Assembly (NCBI GenBank): GCA_032158295.1
Contig: CM063247.1
Span: forward strand, 21,256,358 to 21,320,357
From: Pycnopodia helianthoides
Taxonomy: Eukaryota; Echinodermata; Asteroidea; Forcipulatida; Asteriidae
Direction of reading: 5' to 3'
Length of the DNA stretch: 64,000 bases
This document shows positions 24,419 to 36,132 of the stretch, one piece after another; position 1 is the stretch's first letter; every line of letters begins with the position of its first letter. Under the pieces are notes generated by a model. It saw only the letters and a list, made by a program, of their open reading frames with translations. It did no database searches and was not told the DNA's origin. Made by a program: the position numbers and the translations under genes.

Positions 24419-24663
24419 GTGAGCCCTGGTAACACTAAGTCATGGCACATTGATATACTTCACTGCTTTCTCTGGGGGAGTCAAACTCCTTGATATCTTA
24501 GACTGGACCATTCCACGCGTCTGAGATGGAGATCATGTCCCAGAGTTGAGTGGTTTTTTTTTTTCTTTAATAGGGGCTGACAAATATTTTCACATGCACT
24601 TAGTGTACATAATTGTATAGACCTACCCAGATCTGGTAAAGTTGAGCCATAATGTTCTTTAAA

Positions 24664-24893
24664 AGGCACAGTACACGTTTGGTAATGACTCTGAACATTA
24701 ATGGCAATGAAAACTTACTTGGTGAGAAGTACAGCAGTGTTGGGTAGTATAATGAATTTTGAGAAAACTTTAAACTTCGAAGTACTATATACGGTTATGG
24801 AAAATATATCACTTTTTATTCCCCAAATTTGGAATCTGAGAAACGCTTCTCAGACTGTGTATTCCAATTACCAAACGTGTACTGTGCCTTTAA
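24664..24893. repeat. MITE, family B relative, with empty site in MT2 unit
   Basis: Ends AAGGCACAGTACACGTTTGG and CCAAACGTGTACTGTGCCTT are perfect inverted copies. The MT2 flank reads TTCTTTAAAGCAGG uninterrupted (33419-33432), giving a TAA or TTAA target duplication. An internal stem GAGAAACGCTTCTC is present. A fragment of the same type is at 58196-58400. Confidence 0.85.
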
Positions 24894-25060
24894 AGCAGGG
24901 CTTCCAGAAGTCTTGCATGCTGGCAGCCTGTGCTAAGTTCTGAGGTTCCAACACCCCTCCCCTGCCAATCAAATGTGTTGGCTTACCAGGGAGCCAGTGT
25001 TGTGGAACCTTCCTGCATTTGTGTAATTCCAGTGGGGTCCTCTCGCACTTCAGGAACACC

Positions 25061-26339
25061 TTGATTTTATTGCCTAATGCTCAGCTGTGCTGGACGGGCT
25101 AATTATATGTACAAATTGTTGTAAGGAAGTAAACAAAAGTCACCTTTGATTAATGAAAGGAATTTATATGAGAAACACCTTAAACTTTACACATGTATCG
25201 ATGAAACATTGTTTTGTTTGGTAACTGCAATACAAAGTATTGTTTTGTTGTTTTTAAAACTTTTTGTACCATTTATTTTTTATTTGTCCAATTTCACAAT
25301 TTTTAGCGCACTTATCTACCAATTAATAAGGTAGGCCCTACTGTAACGGTCCGATACTAGAGACTACTAGTCTCCTTACTATCCGTGAATATAAATCACT
25401 CAACAAACCTGAATTTTACCAGATGCAACAACGAAGTCAACCACGGTGACACTGATAAAAAGAACAAAGAACCAAAGTGGTTGAATGATGAAACTATCAC
25501 TCACTTCAGATATCGAATGGGTCTATAACGTACAATGATTAGGTTAAACAAATGAACATTTATGGACAAATCTTATACTAAATAAAAGATATCTTACGGG
25601 CGAATAGACAGGGATGCAATACGGGCGAGGACTTTGGCGAGGATCACTACCGGCTCAGACGACAGGGGAGGTGTGACTATGAGCTAGCACAAATTTTTCG
25701 GAAACAGACGAAACAAAAACGGGTACACAAGATTTTACCGGAGAAATAAATTGGCGGATCAAATTATTGTTGTCCAAGGGTTTCCAACATTTCCAGTGGG
25801 CATCAGACTTCGTAAGAAAACTGAACGCTGTGATATTTTCCTTTGTTTCCGGCTTTTCGAAACTTCTTAGTAGGCCTAAGCTGGAGAAGAAATAGTTGGC
25901 AAGTTCCCCCCCCCCAAAAAAAAAAAAAACCATTTCTACATTACGGGCATCACAGGTCGCAAGAAAGCTGAACGCTGTGAGAGTTTGGCTCCCCCGAAAA
26001 GTCGGGGGAGATTCCCAGAAAAAGAACTTGGTGGGATCCGGGGAATATTGATGTCTGTTGGAATCTTAAACTAGTCTGAGCGCCAACTTATTGTGTTGAT
26101 TGTAGATTGGGTCCTTATTCCGACGTAGGCTACCCCACCTACAATCAACATAAATACAGGGGCCATACGTACTCGACAAGCTCTGCTTCTTATGGACCCC
26201 TCCACTTCCAAGCATAATTTCCTCTGCATTATGTATTCACACCACACCTTCATTCTATCTGTATATATTGTAAACTTTCTTATGTTTGGATTTGGAAATA
26301 ACAGTCAGTCATGTCAGTTATGCTTATTCGTGACAAAAA
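25061..26339. other. MT1-MT2 spacer; no gene recognised
   Basis: Contains a direct repeat built on AAGAAAxCTGAACGCTGTGA (25813-25833 and 25962-25982), a hairpin CTCCCCCGAAAAGTCGGGGG (from 25990) and a 12-bp-arm stem with GTTGATTGTAG / CTACAATCAAC (26096-26151). Confidence 0.45.
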
Positions 26340-26640
26340 CGTATACAGTGTACGCGATCCAACTGAACGTTGGTACTGAATGGTCCATACACAAACACGA
26401 TGGTATACCGCCCTCTACTACTCTCAATACCAAGGTTAGGCATGCTGTTCATTCTGCACTGCATGCACTGGTGAGCAGCTTTATTATGCAAGAGTGCATG
26501 ACAATGGACATAGTTCGACCATGGTTCGACGACTCGTACGTTGTGTGGTATATGAAACTCCAAAAATTGGAACATCGGACCAGGGTACGTATTTTCTGAT
26601 TCTGTAAGAAGCTGTTCAGTACCTCCATGAGTTAAGTTAC
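26340..26640. repeat. Third, partial copy of the 10.2/12.5-kb repeat
   Basis: Shares the GACAATGGACA...CGACCAT and ACCAGGGTACGTATxTTCTG segments with 12680-12810. Confidence 0.6.
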
Positions 26641-27365
26641 TATTTTTGTCCGGTAAAATTTGACAAGACAAGGGACTTGACGTCGGGGTAGTTTGTTGGG
26701 GAGATCAATTCTTAACAACGGTGCAGTGGTTGGTACAGGGTTCAAGGGGCGGGGTTCGATGTTAATGTCAGCATTGTCAATACATGTACATGTGTTTAGC
26801 CTAGCTCCAGTCCATGGTCAATTGTTACTTAGTCACATCATAGAGCATGTCAAGTACATGTATGTAGTCAATATTGGTGGGGGTAGGGGGGATTATCAAT
26901 GTAATATTTAATCAAATATATGAATAATGTAGTTGGCACCATGCTGCTAGCTGCACTGTGTGGTGGTAGAGCTCTGTGCTATGGCTATCTGGCTATGGAG
27001 ACATCGTAGCTGTAGCTAAGCTAGTTGGCTGTTTTGCCCGAATCATGCAAATAAGCCACTTATCACAATCACTATCAGCTTATCATGGGTGTTTGATTTA
27101 AAAAACATTGAGATCATCTGAACTGTGTTTTATCAATTGTCGTCCACATCAACTGTTCGGATGCCGGCCTAATGTCTGGAATCCAGGATTTGTCTGGAGA
27201 GTTGTTTATTTCCCCTACTGATATGTAGTTGTCATGTTAATGACAATGACATGAAGCAGTGGTTTTTTGACCATTGTGTCTAGTCTGCGTGAACAAGTCT
27301 AGATATTATCTAATTACAGTTATAATTCATCCCTGAGTGTTTTGAATAAGTCCTGGCTGTTCTCT
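26641..27365. other. No gene recognised
   Basis: No frame or motif of note. Confidence 0.4.
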
Positions 27366-27559
27366 GGGCCCAATTTCATAGAGCTGCTTAAGCACAAAAA
27401 GTAGCTGTGAAGCACAACAAAATTATGCTTACCAGAATAAGGTTACCAGCCAAACCGCCATGCCACATGTACAATTTGTGACTGGTTTCCTGCTCCTTAA
27501 CAGAAAATTTTTGAGCATTTTTTTTTCTCTGCTTAAGCAGCTCTATGAAATTGGACCCA
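27366..27559. repeat. MITE family A, full-length copy
   Basis: Starts GGGCCCAATTTCATAGAGCT and ends AGCTCTATGAAATTGGACCC, an almost perfect 20-bp inverted pair. Confidence 0.9.
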
Positions 27560-28904
27560 GACCCATACACATAATTATTTTAATTTTGCTTCCCTGGGAC
27601 TACTATTGATGCCATGACAAATGTTAATGCATTTACAACACAATGCTGAAGGCATGTATCAATTGTAGTCCCGGCCTTGGAGCACCCGAGACTTTGAAAG
27701 AAGTAGCCTGGGAAATACATGGGATTTTTTAAAAACTGCCCTGCTTGCCAGGGTTACACTGCAGGTATGCACATAGGATCTACAGGCAAACAATAGGTAA
27801 GCCTACAGTCAGTACATCATGTACAGTATTGTATTGTCAGCTAGGTAGCCAACGTTTTACCAATACAAGCCTGTGTAGTTTAGAAGTGTTACAAGGATGT
27901 ACATTTTAAAGAAATTTAATGTCATAATTGGATTTTTTATTGTATTATCATTAAAATACTTAAGGGAAAACCAAGTTTGCCTAGAGGTCCTTCCACCCTT
28001 TTTACAAAATTGTATACAGTCAGTAGGCCTACGTAATATTTCATGAAAAGCTAAGGAAAGAAAACCGAAAATCATTGGACAAACCAAACAAAAATTCACC
28101 TTTCCAACCCTCTCTACTGCATTACATGATTTGTGTCGTATATAAGCACAATAAAGAAAATCCAAATGTGACAGAACACGTGTAACCTGTCTCCATCCTC
28201 CATAATTTTTTCCAAAGATGATAACTTTTACAAATAATAAGAGACGACTTGATACATTTACTTGCAGAGACATCATGACAGATTTGAATGCACCCAGTAG
28301 TGTAGAGACGGAGAAGGAGTTCACCCTCCGCCTTGCAGACATCGTTGGAGATGGGCTGGTATGTGTCAGTATTGCCATGGGGATAGAGACTGGTCTCTTC
28401 CAGGCCATGATCAACCTGGGGGAGGAACACAAGACTTCTCAAGAGATTGCCATGCCGGAGACTTCAAAGAAAGGTACAGCAGCAACACGATTTCCCAGAA
28501 TATTTCAGGATTTCAGGATTTTCTCAAAATTTACTTGAACCTTCAAATTTGTTTTAAAGACGTAAAGCAGTCGCCAAGGGAAGAAAGAAACATTTTCTGG
28601 CTGTGACACAGAGTCTGTAAACCTCCCCAAGTTGTAACATTTAAGAGGTTCTAGGTCTACACTAAGGGAATGCAGACCAGCAGGCTATTTTTCAGGAATT
28701 TTTACTTTGATCCAATCTCATCCGTGGGTTAATGTGTGGTGCTTCAGGGTGTTTAGTACAAATGGGGCTGGTCTGTGATTTTTGTCTTTTGAATTAGAAT
28801 GTTTGTATCTATTATGTGCAATTTCAAGCCAAGTAGTAGGCGCCTAATATTACCAAGGGCTGTTAATCGATCCTAAGCTTTCCTGAAACCATCTTGACTC
28901 CTTG

Positions 28905-29150
28905 AGAGTATGTAGCACCCGCAACCAAAATGAGCCCACAGATTAAATTTGGGTGGCTGAGTCAGGAGAGTTTGGGTTCGAATCCCAGTCATGACACAAA
29001 TTGCTTCTCATCAGCCAGGAGTAAATGGGTACATGGGAGGGTAGAGATTGTTGATGTGAATGATTAGCAGTCTGTGGGCCCATTTGGCTGCCGGTGCTGC
29101 ATATTCATCATTAACCATTACGACAACATCAATTGCGTGGCACTTAGCAG
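28905..29150 (+). repeat. tRNA-headed SINE in MT2 intron 1
   Basis: Same insertion as 15885-16140 in MT1, with B box GGTTCGAATCCCAGTCATGA. Confidence 0.75.
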
Positions 29151-29698
29151 CAAATCCAGAAGCAGTGTGTGATTGTAATACATGACTATGTACTTCAATT
29201 TTCAGATACGTAAGAGAGTGGTTGGGGAGCATGGTGGCTGCAAAATTGTTGAGTATGATCCTAAGGATGAGACCTACTGGCTGCCGTCACAACGTAACGT
29301 AGTCGCGGGCACTGTGAAGGCATCCGCAATGACAAGGTCTGTCCCTTATCTCTGTGGGGCCTTCTTTGATGTAGCAAAGTGCTTCAAGAAAGATGGACCT
29401 CGAGGTATTGCTCTTTTGAAAATTACAGGTTTTTTTTGTTGATGGACTAGTAAAATGACAAGCCAACTGGTCCTGCTGGCTAGTCATTGAAAAATTTAAG
29501 AGCCGTAAACAACAGGTCTTAGTATTTTGGCTTTAAGAGTTATTTTTCTTCATTAGAAATGCAATGATCGGATTTGTTGTTGACAATGATGTATTGGTCT
29601 AAGTCTCAAAAAATGAAAACCATCCAGTAAAATCTGAATAGTTCTTTTATAGCACATTTTATAATACTGCTTCAGTGTGCTTTACATTTAAGTGTCCT

Positions 29699-29848
29699 GG
29701 TGCCGATTTCACAAAGAGATAAGACTAGTCTTATCTGAAGTTAGGACCAGTAACTGGTCTTAACTTAAGACTAGTCCTGTCTCTTAGCATTGCCTAGGAC
29801 TAGTCCTAAGTTAGGAAGAGTTTTGTGAAATCGACCCCTGGCCATTGG
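29699..29848. repeat. Small foldback MITE in MT2 intron 2
   Basis: GTGCCGATTTCACAAA at the left and TTTTGTGAAATCGACCCC at the right, with several ACTAGTCCTA / TAAGACTAGTC pairs inside. A single-end relative ends at 60552 (TTTGTGAAATCAGCACC). Confidence 0.75.
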
Positions 29849-30561
29849 GCCAATAACATTCATGTAATTTTTCTCAGCTTCCTGGGTTAGTATATTGCCC
29901 TGGGCTGCGGTGGCGCTCCAATGGTTTTTTCAAACACAGTATCAACCTCTACCGTTGCAGGTACCCATTTGTACCACTGGGTATGATTTCTGTGTGTCAA
30001 TACATGTAGCATGAAAAACCCATTTTATAGGCAGTGTTTCATTAATTTTGTTCAAGAACAACCCCCCCCCCCCCCTGGCCCCGCATCCTACTCCTCCAGC
30101 TCCATCCCCTGTTGAAATTGATATTCAAAGGTAGGATCAGAGATTGATTTGTGTCAAAGTAATGCTTATTTGTAGGCAACATTATAAAGAAAGATATAAT
30201 AAAAGTCACATGTGAAAGTTTTAGCTGAATAGAGTGTATACTTGCTGAGGAAACGGCCAAAAACTGTCACAGTATTTTTTGACTCCATTCTCATTTAGCG
30301 AGGTGACAGCAGGTACCAACCGCATCTCTGGCCAGAGCCATCGGGAACAGACACCAACCCTCAGAAATCTGAGAAGCGATTCATGCATGAATCGTTTCTC
30401 AGATTTCAATGAGTTTTGGATACTTCAAAGGGAATCCTTTCTCAAAATAGTTTTAAAATTATCAACAGCTGCAGTGCTTCTCACCCAGTCAGTTTTTATG
30501 GTCATTCATTTTTCAATACTATTTACCAATGACAGATTTTCTTGATTGTGTGTTCCAACAG
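29849..30561. other. Remainder of MT2 intron 2
   Basis: Contains a fragment like the reversed SINE body (GCAGGTACCCATTTGTACC), a C17 run at 30061-30076 and a short palindrome around GATTCATGCATGAATC (30379-30394). No gene. Confidence 0.45.
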
Positions 30562-30834
30562 GTGTGTCTTATGATAGGTACATCAAATTTGGAGAATTGA
30601 TGGCTGCAATGAACCAAGGGTTCTTCAAAGACGGCTTGATACAAACGTTCCTCCCTTCCATGCCCAAGCTGCACCAGCAACTCCGTAAGTTTAAGTCTTA
30701 AAAAAATACTTTAAAGTGAAACTTTTGTTTAACTGCAGGCATGATGTAATATTCTTTCTACTAAAATCGGATTTCTGATTTTTTCAGCAAAAAGTCTATA
30801 AAAGTCATCACCATTATGTACATAGGTCAGCACT

Positions 30835-31200
30835 TAAAGGCGCTGGACACTATTGGTAATTACTCAAAATAATTGTTAGCATAAAAACTGACTTGGTAGC
30901 GAGCAATGGAGAGTTGTTGAAACGGCTCCCTCTGAAGTAATGTAGTTTTTGAGAAAGAAGTAATTTCTCAGTAAAATATTTGAATTGATTTCGAGACCTC
31001 ACGCGCGAAATCAAGCAATCAAGCATCTGAAAGCACACAACTTCGTGTGACAAGGGTGTTTTTTCTTCCATTATTATCTCGCAACTTCGACGACCAATTG
31101 AGTTCAAATTTTCACTGGTTTGTTATTTTGTGCACATGTTGAGATACACCAAGTGAGAAGACTGGTCTTTGACAATTACCAAAGGTGTCCAGTGTCTTTA
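30835..31200. repeat. MITE family B in MT2 intron 3
   Basis: Starts TAAAGGCGCTGGACACTATT and ends GGTGTCCAGTGTCTTTA. MT1 intron 3 lacks it. Sister copies are at 37826 and 42489. Confidence 0.85.
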
Positions 31201-32599
31201 AGTGTGTGCTCAACAAGATTGTCCCGCTTTTTTTCCAAGGGCCAAGTATCATGCCTTGTTTAACACTAACAGGTTTACCCGGTTAGTAAGTCCCCAAGAA
31301 AACTTGCATGTCATTGGAACAGGCGTACCATCATATTCAAAATACTTGGGTTTTGAGCTACCATAGAGTGGATGATTTTGAAATGGTGTGGTCTGCTTCG
31401 GAGACCTTGGTAGAACAGATTTTAATGATGAGTCTCGCCCGCTCCTATGTGTGACTAATTGATTATAACCAACTAGGTTTGACCATAACATTTTCGCAGT
31501 GACTGGCCAGCAGGACCAGTCAGCTTGTCATTTCACTAGTCCGCTAGTTCTTTCACTGGTCCATATTTCGAGGTATTCTAAAATCAACATTGTCATTTAT
31601 AGCATGAGACTTGTAGTATGAAGTAACTTGAAGGGTTTACATGTAGTTCTACATGTAGTGACTTAAGCAACAAACTAGCCAGCAGGACCGCTTGGACAAA
31701 AATCTGAATGGTCCTCAGATGTTAATCTGGCATTTGGCCAGTGGACCACTGTTAAGGGAGAACACTGACCAAATAGTGGTGGACACTAAATAATGTAATG
31801 AAATATAAATATACCTAGTGTCACAATACAATTCACTTCAATAGTTAATGTTGTAAAATTTGGTACATAGACCCCACCTTTAAAGGCTTCAGGGCATTGA
31901 AGAACTTAAACAAAATTATCAACACGCTCTGGCAAAAAAACACAATCCCAGTAGGACCTCCATTGAGTATAGTGTTCACAATCGATCTCTCACATTTTCT
32001 TGTTAATAAACAGAGGATGGAATTAAAGTTCTGGAAATCGGATGCAGCCATGGTGTTTCAACTAGACTTATGGCTAAACACTTCCCCAACAGTCAGGTTT
32101 ATGGCATCGACATCACTGAGTCTGATATGAAAGCAGCCCAAGAAAAGGCCACAGAAGCGGGATTGGGTAATGTCCAGTTCATTGTCATGTCGGCCACTGT
32201 CCTGCCCTCTGATTGGTCGGAAATGTTTGAGTACGTTTTCGTGCATAATGTTCTTCACGATCTTCCTTATCCGATGAAATCGCTCCACGAGATTCGGCGT
32301 GTCTTGAAGAAAGGGGGTATCATGTCTGTCATAGACACAGCCAGCTACTCCAAGCTGGAAGACAACCTTGCCAAGATTCCAACGTATGCAAGAAATGCCT
32401 TCGTCCTTAGTATGATGAACTGCGTCCCATGTTCGCTGAACAGCGTAGATGGAGCAGGTCTTGGGGCAATGTGGGGGCGTGAAAAAGCTCAGGAGATGAT
32501 GAAGGAAGCCAACTTTGATGTTGTCTCAATGAGCAGTATCCCTTCCACTACATCTCTTCATTATCAATGTCAAAAAAAATAGATATTTTTGTAGAGACA

Positions 32600-33140
32600 C
32601 GGGAAGGAGGGGGGTCCTCTGTTTTAAAAAGGATGAGGATTCACCAAAATACAATATCCAAGTAACAAAGTCCATAAGATGACTTCTAAAATATAAAATG
32701 ATCTCCTGCACTGAATTAATCCTTCAATGCAATACAGAATAACATTAACACAAAATAGCACAGTCACTTATGTAAAGACTAAAAAAAGGTCAAAAGGTCA
32801 GCACAACACGAGGCTGGCTACACACACAAGTTTACAATAAATACCGTTTCAAATCAATATTTCTCAAATCAAAATACAATTTAAGACAAAATGATACTAA
32901 TTACTAACAGAGAGTTCTAAATAACCTTATCCCTCCCAGATAAATTTTATTAGGAGCATGGCAAAAATTGGAAAGAAATACACACCGAAAATAATGTGCT
33001 CTCTCTTGCTAAAAAGCTAAAATGAAAAAGGGAGTTGGCTGAAAGGTCGCGACCCCAAAGTAAACTTTTTATTGTAAATATGTTAATTACAAAAGTTGGA
33101 GAACTTATTTGAACACTGAGGGCGCACTTGGGTTTCCTAC
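32600..33140. repeat. Repeat family E copy in the MT2 3' flank
   Basis: Homologous to 13230-13548. It separates the MT2 stop codon from 3' flank sequence that immediately follows MT1. Confidence 0.65.
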
Positions 33141-33570
33141 ATTTATTACAGGCCTATTGGAGTAAAACTTTTCAATTCTTGCATATTAAAGGGAGCCCTG
33201 GTAACACTAAGTCAGCGCACATTTGACATACTTCTCTGCTTTCTCTGGGAGAGTCAAAGTACTTGATATCCTAGACTGGACCATTCCACATATCTGAGAT
33301 GGAGATCATGTCCAGGAGTTGAGTGGCATTTTTCTTTAGGGGCTGACAAATAGTTTCACTTGTACTTAGTGCACATAATTGTATAGACCTACCAGATCTG
33401 ATAAAGTGGAGCCATAATGTTCTTTAAAGCAGGCTTCCAGAAGTCTTGCATGCTGGCAGCCTGTTCTCGGTCAATCAAATTTGTTGGCTTACTGGAAGCC
33501 AGTATTTATTGGAACCTTCCTGCATTTGTGTAATTCTAGGGGATATTCTTGCACCTAAATAACATTTTGT

Positions 33571-34795
33571 TTTTGTGAAGGTACAGCATTAGTTACCAGA
33601 AAGTATTACAAAAAACCTGTAATTTCAAGGTTTATTTTCAGGGCAGTAGAACATTAATTATGCTGAACATCCCCGAACAGGAACGAGGAGTAATCAAGCT
33701 CAATATTCAATCGGCTGTCAAAATGTGCTGCAAAATTTAAAGTGTGTTCATTGTGATTATGTAAAGGAAGAAAGAAGTGAAGTATATTATTAAACAAGTC
33801 ATACTGATTCTGAATAAAATATTACTTTACAATTATCTGTTTGTTTACATATGTAAAAGAAACGACGAACCTGAGTCGAAAATGCAGACATTATGTTAAT
33901 GATATGCATGTGACCCCGAAATCGTCATAAACAGGAGACGACCAAAGTAACGTGAAGTGGAAGTGAAATCGCATAGCGACACACTATGCATTGACACAAC
34001 TGCTTTGTGCTGATCGCCCGTCGCAAATACCTAGCTGATTTTTCCCGGTCGATCATGTTTGCAATAACAAAATCAGAGTTTTTGTTGCAAATTGCTGTGG
34101 ATGGATGTACCCGTAATAAGTCTACAAATTCCTAAGTATTTTGGCTGACATTTCCAAAAGATGTAGGCCTAGCAACTCCAGCGAGCAAGGGTTCCAACTT
34201 GTTTAAGCAGGTTCCGGTCCAACAGGTCTTGAAAAATGTATCGGGCGGCCATTTAAAAAAAAAAGGCCCGCCTCCTCCTTTTTGTCAAAAAGGCATGACG
34301 CTGTTTTGTTTGGTTACTGCAATACAAAGTATTGTTTGTTTTTTTCATTGTTTTTTTTTTTAACTATTTTTAATTTTTTATTTGCCCAGATTTGTTTTAT
34401 GATGACAAACCAAATTTTAACAGACATTGTTTCTTACCAAACGCACAATTTGGGTTCAAATGATTTGTTTTCATCAAGGATGACATCATGATAAAGTTCA
34501 TTAAACGATTTTCTTTTTACAACTTAAAAAGTGTCAAAATTGTCATGTTTTTATGCATATTATGATATTTAGAAGAAGAAAAATGTTTCTTGTGCTATAA
34601 AATAATAACACTTTTTTTCCAAACAGTATTGAACCTTTGACGCACTCTGCAAAAAAAAATCCATTATAATTTAAATTGGCATCTATGCCCTACATGACGT
34701 GACAATACCGGAATTTGAAATTTTCTGAGTTCCCTATTGTAGAGTTGTGTCGAATCTTCCGGAGTACAAGAACTTCAAAACATAATTTCTTTTGA
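33571..34795. other. MT2-MT3 spacer; no gene recognised
   Basis: A+T-rich; no motif of note. Confidence 0.4.
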
Positions 34796-35066
34796 ATGAC
34801 CGCCATTTTGTTACTGTGGCTACCCCAAGGATCTTCTTCCCCTGAAGACGAGCCGAGTATACTGTTCGAAACGTCGAGACCACGCCAGTTCTTCTCAGAA
34901 CCAACACTTCACACAAAAGAGTTCTGTACATGGTTGTACCCGCAAGTTATCAATTTACAACTGTATTTTTTTCCCCACCCCATCGGACTTCCGTCTTGTT
35001 GTTGTGGCTACCACAAGGATCTCCTACTCCCGAAGACGAGCAGAGTAAACTGTTCGAAACTTCTTT
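34796..35066. repeat. Two tandem copies of a retroelement-end-like repeat
   Basis: GGCTACCxCAAGGATCT, CCxGAAGACGAGCxGAGTA and CTGTTCGAAAC occur in both copies (from about 34817 and 34996). The first continues CGTCGAGACCACGCCAGTTC and TTCTCAGAACC. CTGAAGA, a short stem and CGAAAC recall the terminal repeats of Penelope-like elements; that assignment is tentative. Confidence 0.5.
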
Positions 35067-35095
35067 TTAGAGTGTTATAAAAGCTCACCACTGAA

Positions 35096-36003
35096 TTGAA
35101 AAATGATCAGTGTTGTAGTCGAGTCCATGACGTTCGAGGCCGAGTGCGAGTCATGGGTCTGCTAGGCCGAGGCCAAGGGGGGGGGGGGGAGTCACAGCAT
35201 TCGAGGGGGAGACCGGCCTCGAGACCTCCAACACTGAAAATGATATTTAAAAAGTCCTCTACGCAACATGAACTATAACTATTTTGATTTTAGCATGCAA
35301 GTAGGCCAATATTTATCTCCCCAGCGCGAACACGACACACCTGGACACGGCCTCATTGCCCTCGGCCTTTGTTTCCTGCGTGGGGTTGATCCACAATATG
35401 TTATTATTTACTCTGCTCGAGACATGTAAGATAAGGTGTCTTATGATCGATTGGACCAGATTTCTAAGCACGAACTAGTGCTCTAGGGTCATGTTTCCGA
35501 ATTAATTATTATATCGTTGACTCTTTAAAGAGGGTACTTATATCACGCGTCACGTCGAGCGAACCACCTATAACACGAGTAATGTATCCGCGGTGAATTC
35601 CGTATACTAGCCTTTGAGCTAATTATTAATTCTTGGAATGTTTACCCACTCCAACAATCTCACCGGTTGCTAGACACAGTGAGTACAGTTTGATTGACAA
35701 ACCCCATTTGTCATCAAAAGAAATGAAGGATGGAAGAAAACTATCGTAATGTCGATCTTGGTCCTCTGACTCCATCAAATAAAAACCTCGTATTTTATAA
35801 GTTACGGACACAAGTGCACGATAACCATTTCGCACCAAGGGTGTCGCAGAGAACTGTATTGGACAGAGTCGTCCAGTTTGCCTACAGATTGAGTAGATAT
35901 TGACCAAACTTGATCGTCTCTGCATGGTCTTTTCTTCTGTTGTACCTGTTTTGAGACACTGTAGATTTAGTCCGAAGATGACCCCCGTGTTGATTTCTCC
36001 TGA
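35096..36003. other. No gene recognised upstream of MT3
   Basis: Contains a G run near 35176-35188. A frame of 99 codons on the minus strand (35626-35925) shows no domain. The MT3 promoter or 5' exon could lie here. Confidence 0.4.
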
Positions 36004-36132
36004 ATGAAATCAACTATCGGAAGTTCGACACTTGAAGACTTTAAAAAGTTTGTAGAGAGTCGTCTTCGAAAGAACTGTTATTATAAGCAACTGAACTTCA
36101 AAACCACCACCGACAAGAGTGTTTCTATAATT

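Larger units (their letters stand above)
13870..25060 (+). repeat. Segmental duplication unit 1 (carries MT1)
   Basis: Collinear with 27655-33570, from CAATTGTAGTCCC through GTCAGCTAGGTAGCCAACGT, all exons and introns 1 and 3, to TGCATTTGTGTAATTC in the 3' flank. The length difference comes mainly from insertions in this unit, chiefly the intron 2 block of about 5 kb. Confidence 0.85.
28275..32582 (+). pseudogene. MT2: disrupted Rv2258c-like methyltransferase
   Basis: Exons by alignment with MT1: 28275-28473, 29206-29404, 30562-30684 and 32014-32582. Exon 1 is 199 nt instead of 200: a G is missing near 28450, where MT1 has GCCGATGCC and MT2 has GCCATGCC. Exon 2 is also 199 nt: one base is missing near 29241 (MT1 GCAAATATTG, MT2 GCAAAATTG). 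The first deletion puts a TAA in frame at the start of exon 2. Exons 3 and 4 stay open, with motif I VLEIGCSHG and all family signatures, and about 15 residues differ from MT1 over exon 4. Splice sites are intact. A recent pseudogene is the simplest reading. Alternatives are two sequence errors, or a shorter product from a downstream start. Confidence 0.75.
27655..33570 (+). repeat. Segmental duplication unit 2 (carries MT2)
   Basis: Partner of 13870-25060. Insertions private to this unit are a family B MITE in intron 3 and a family E repeat after the stop codon. Confidence 0.85.

Noticed and set aside
36004..36132. N-terminal extension of MT3 from the earlier ATG
   Set aside because: The extra 43 residues have no counterpart in the other four paralogues; the 36133 start aligns with MT1.
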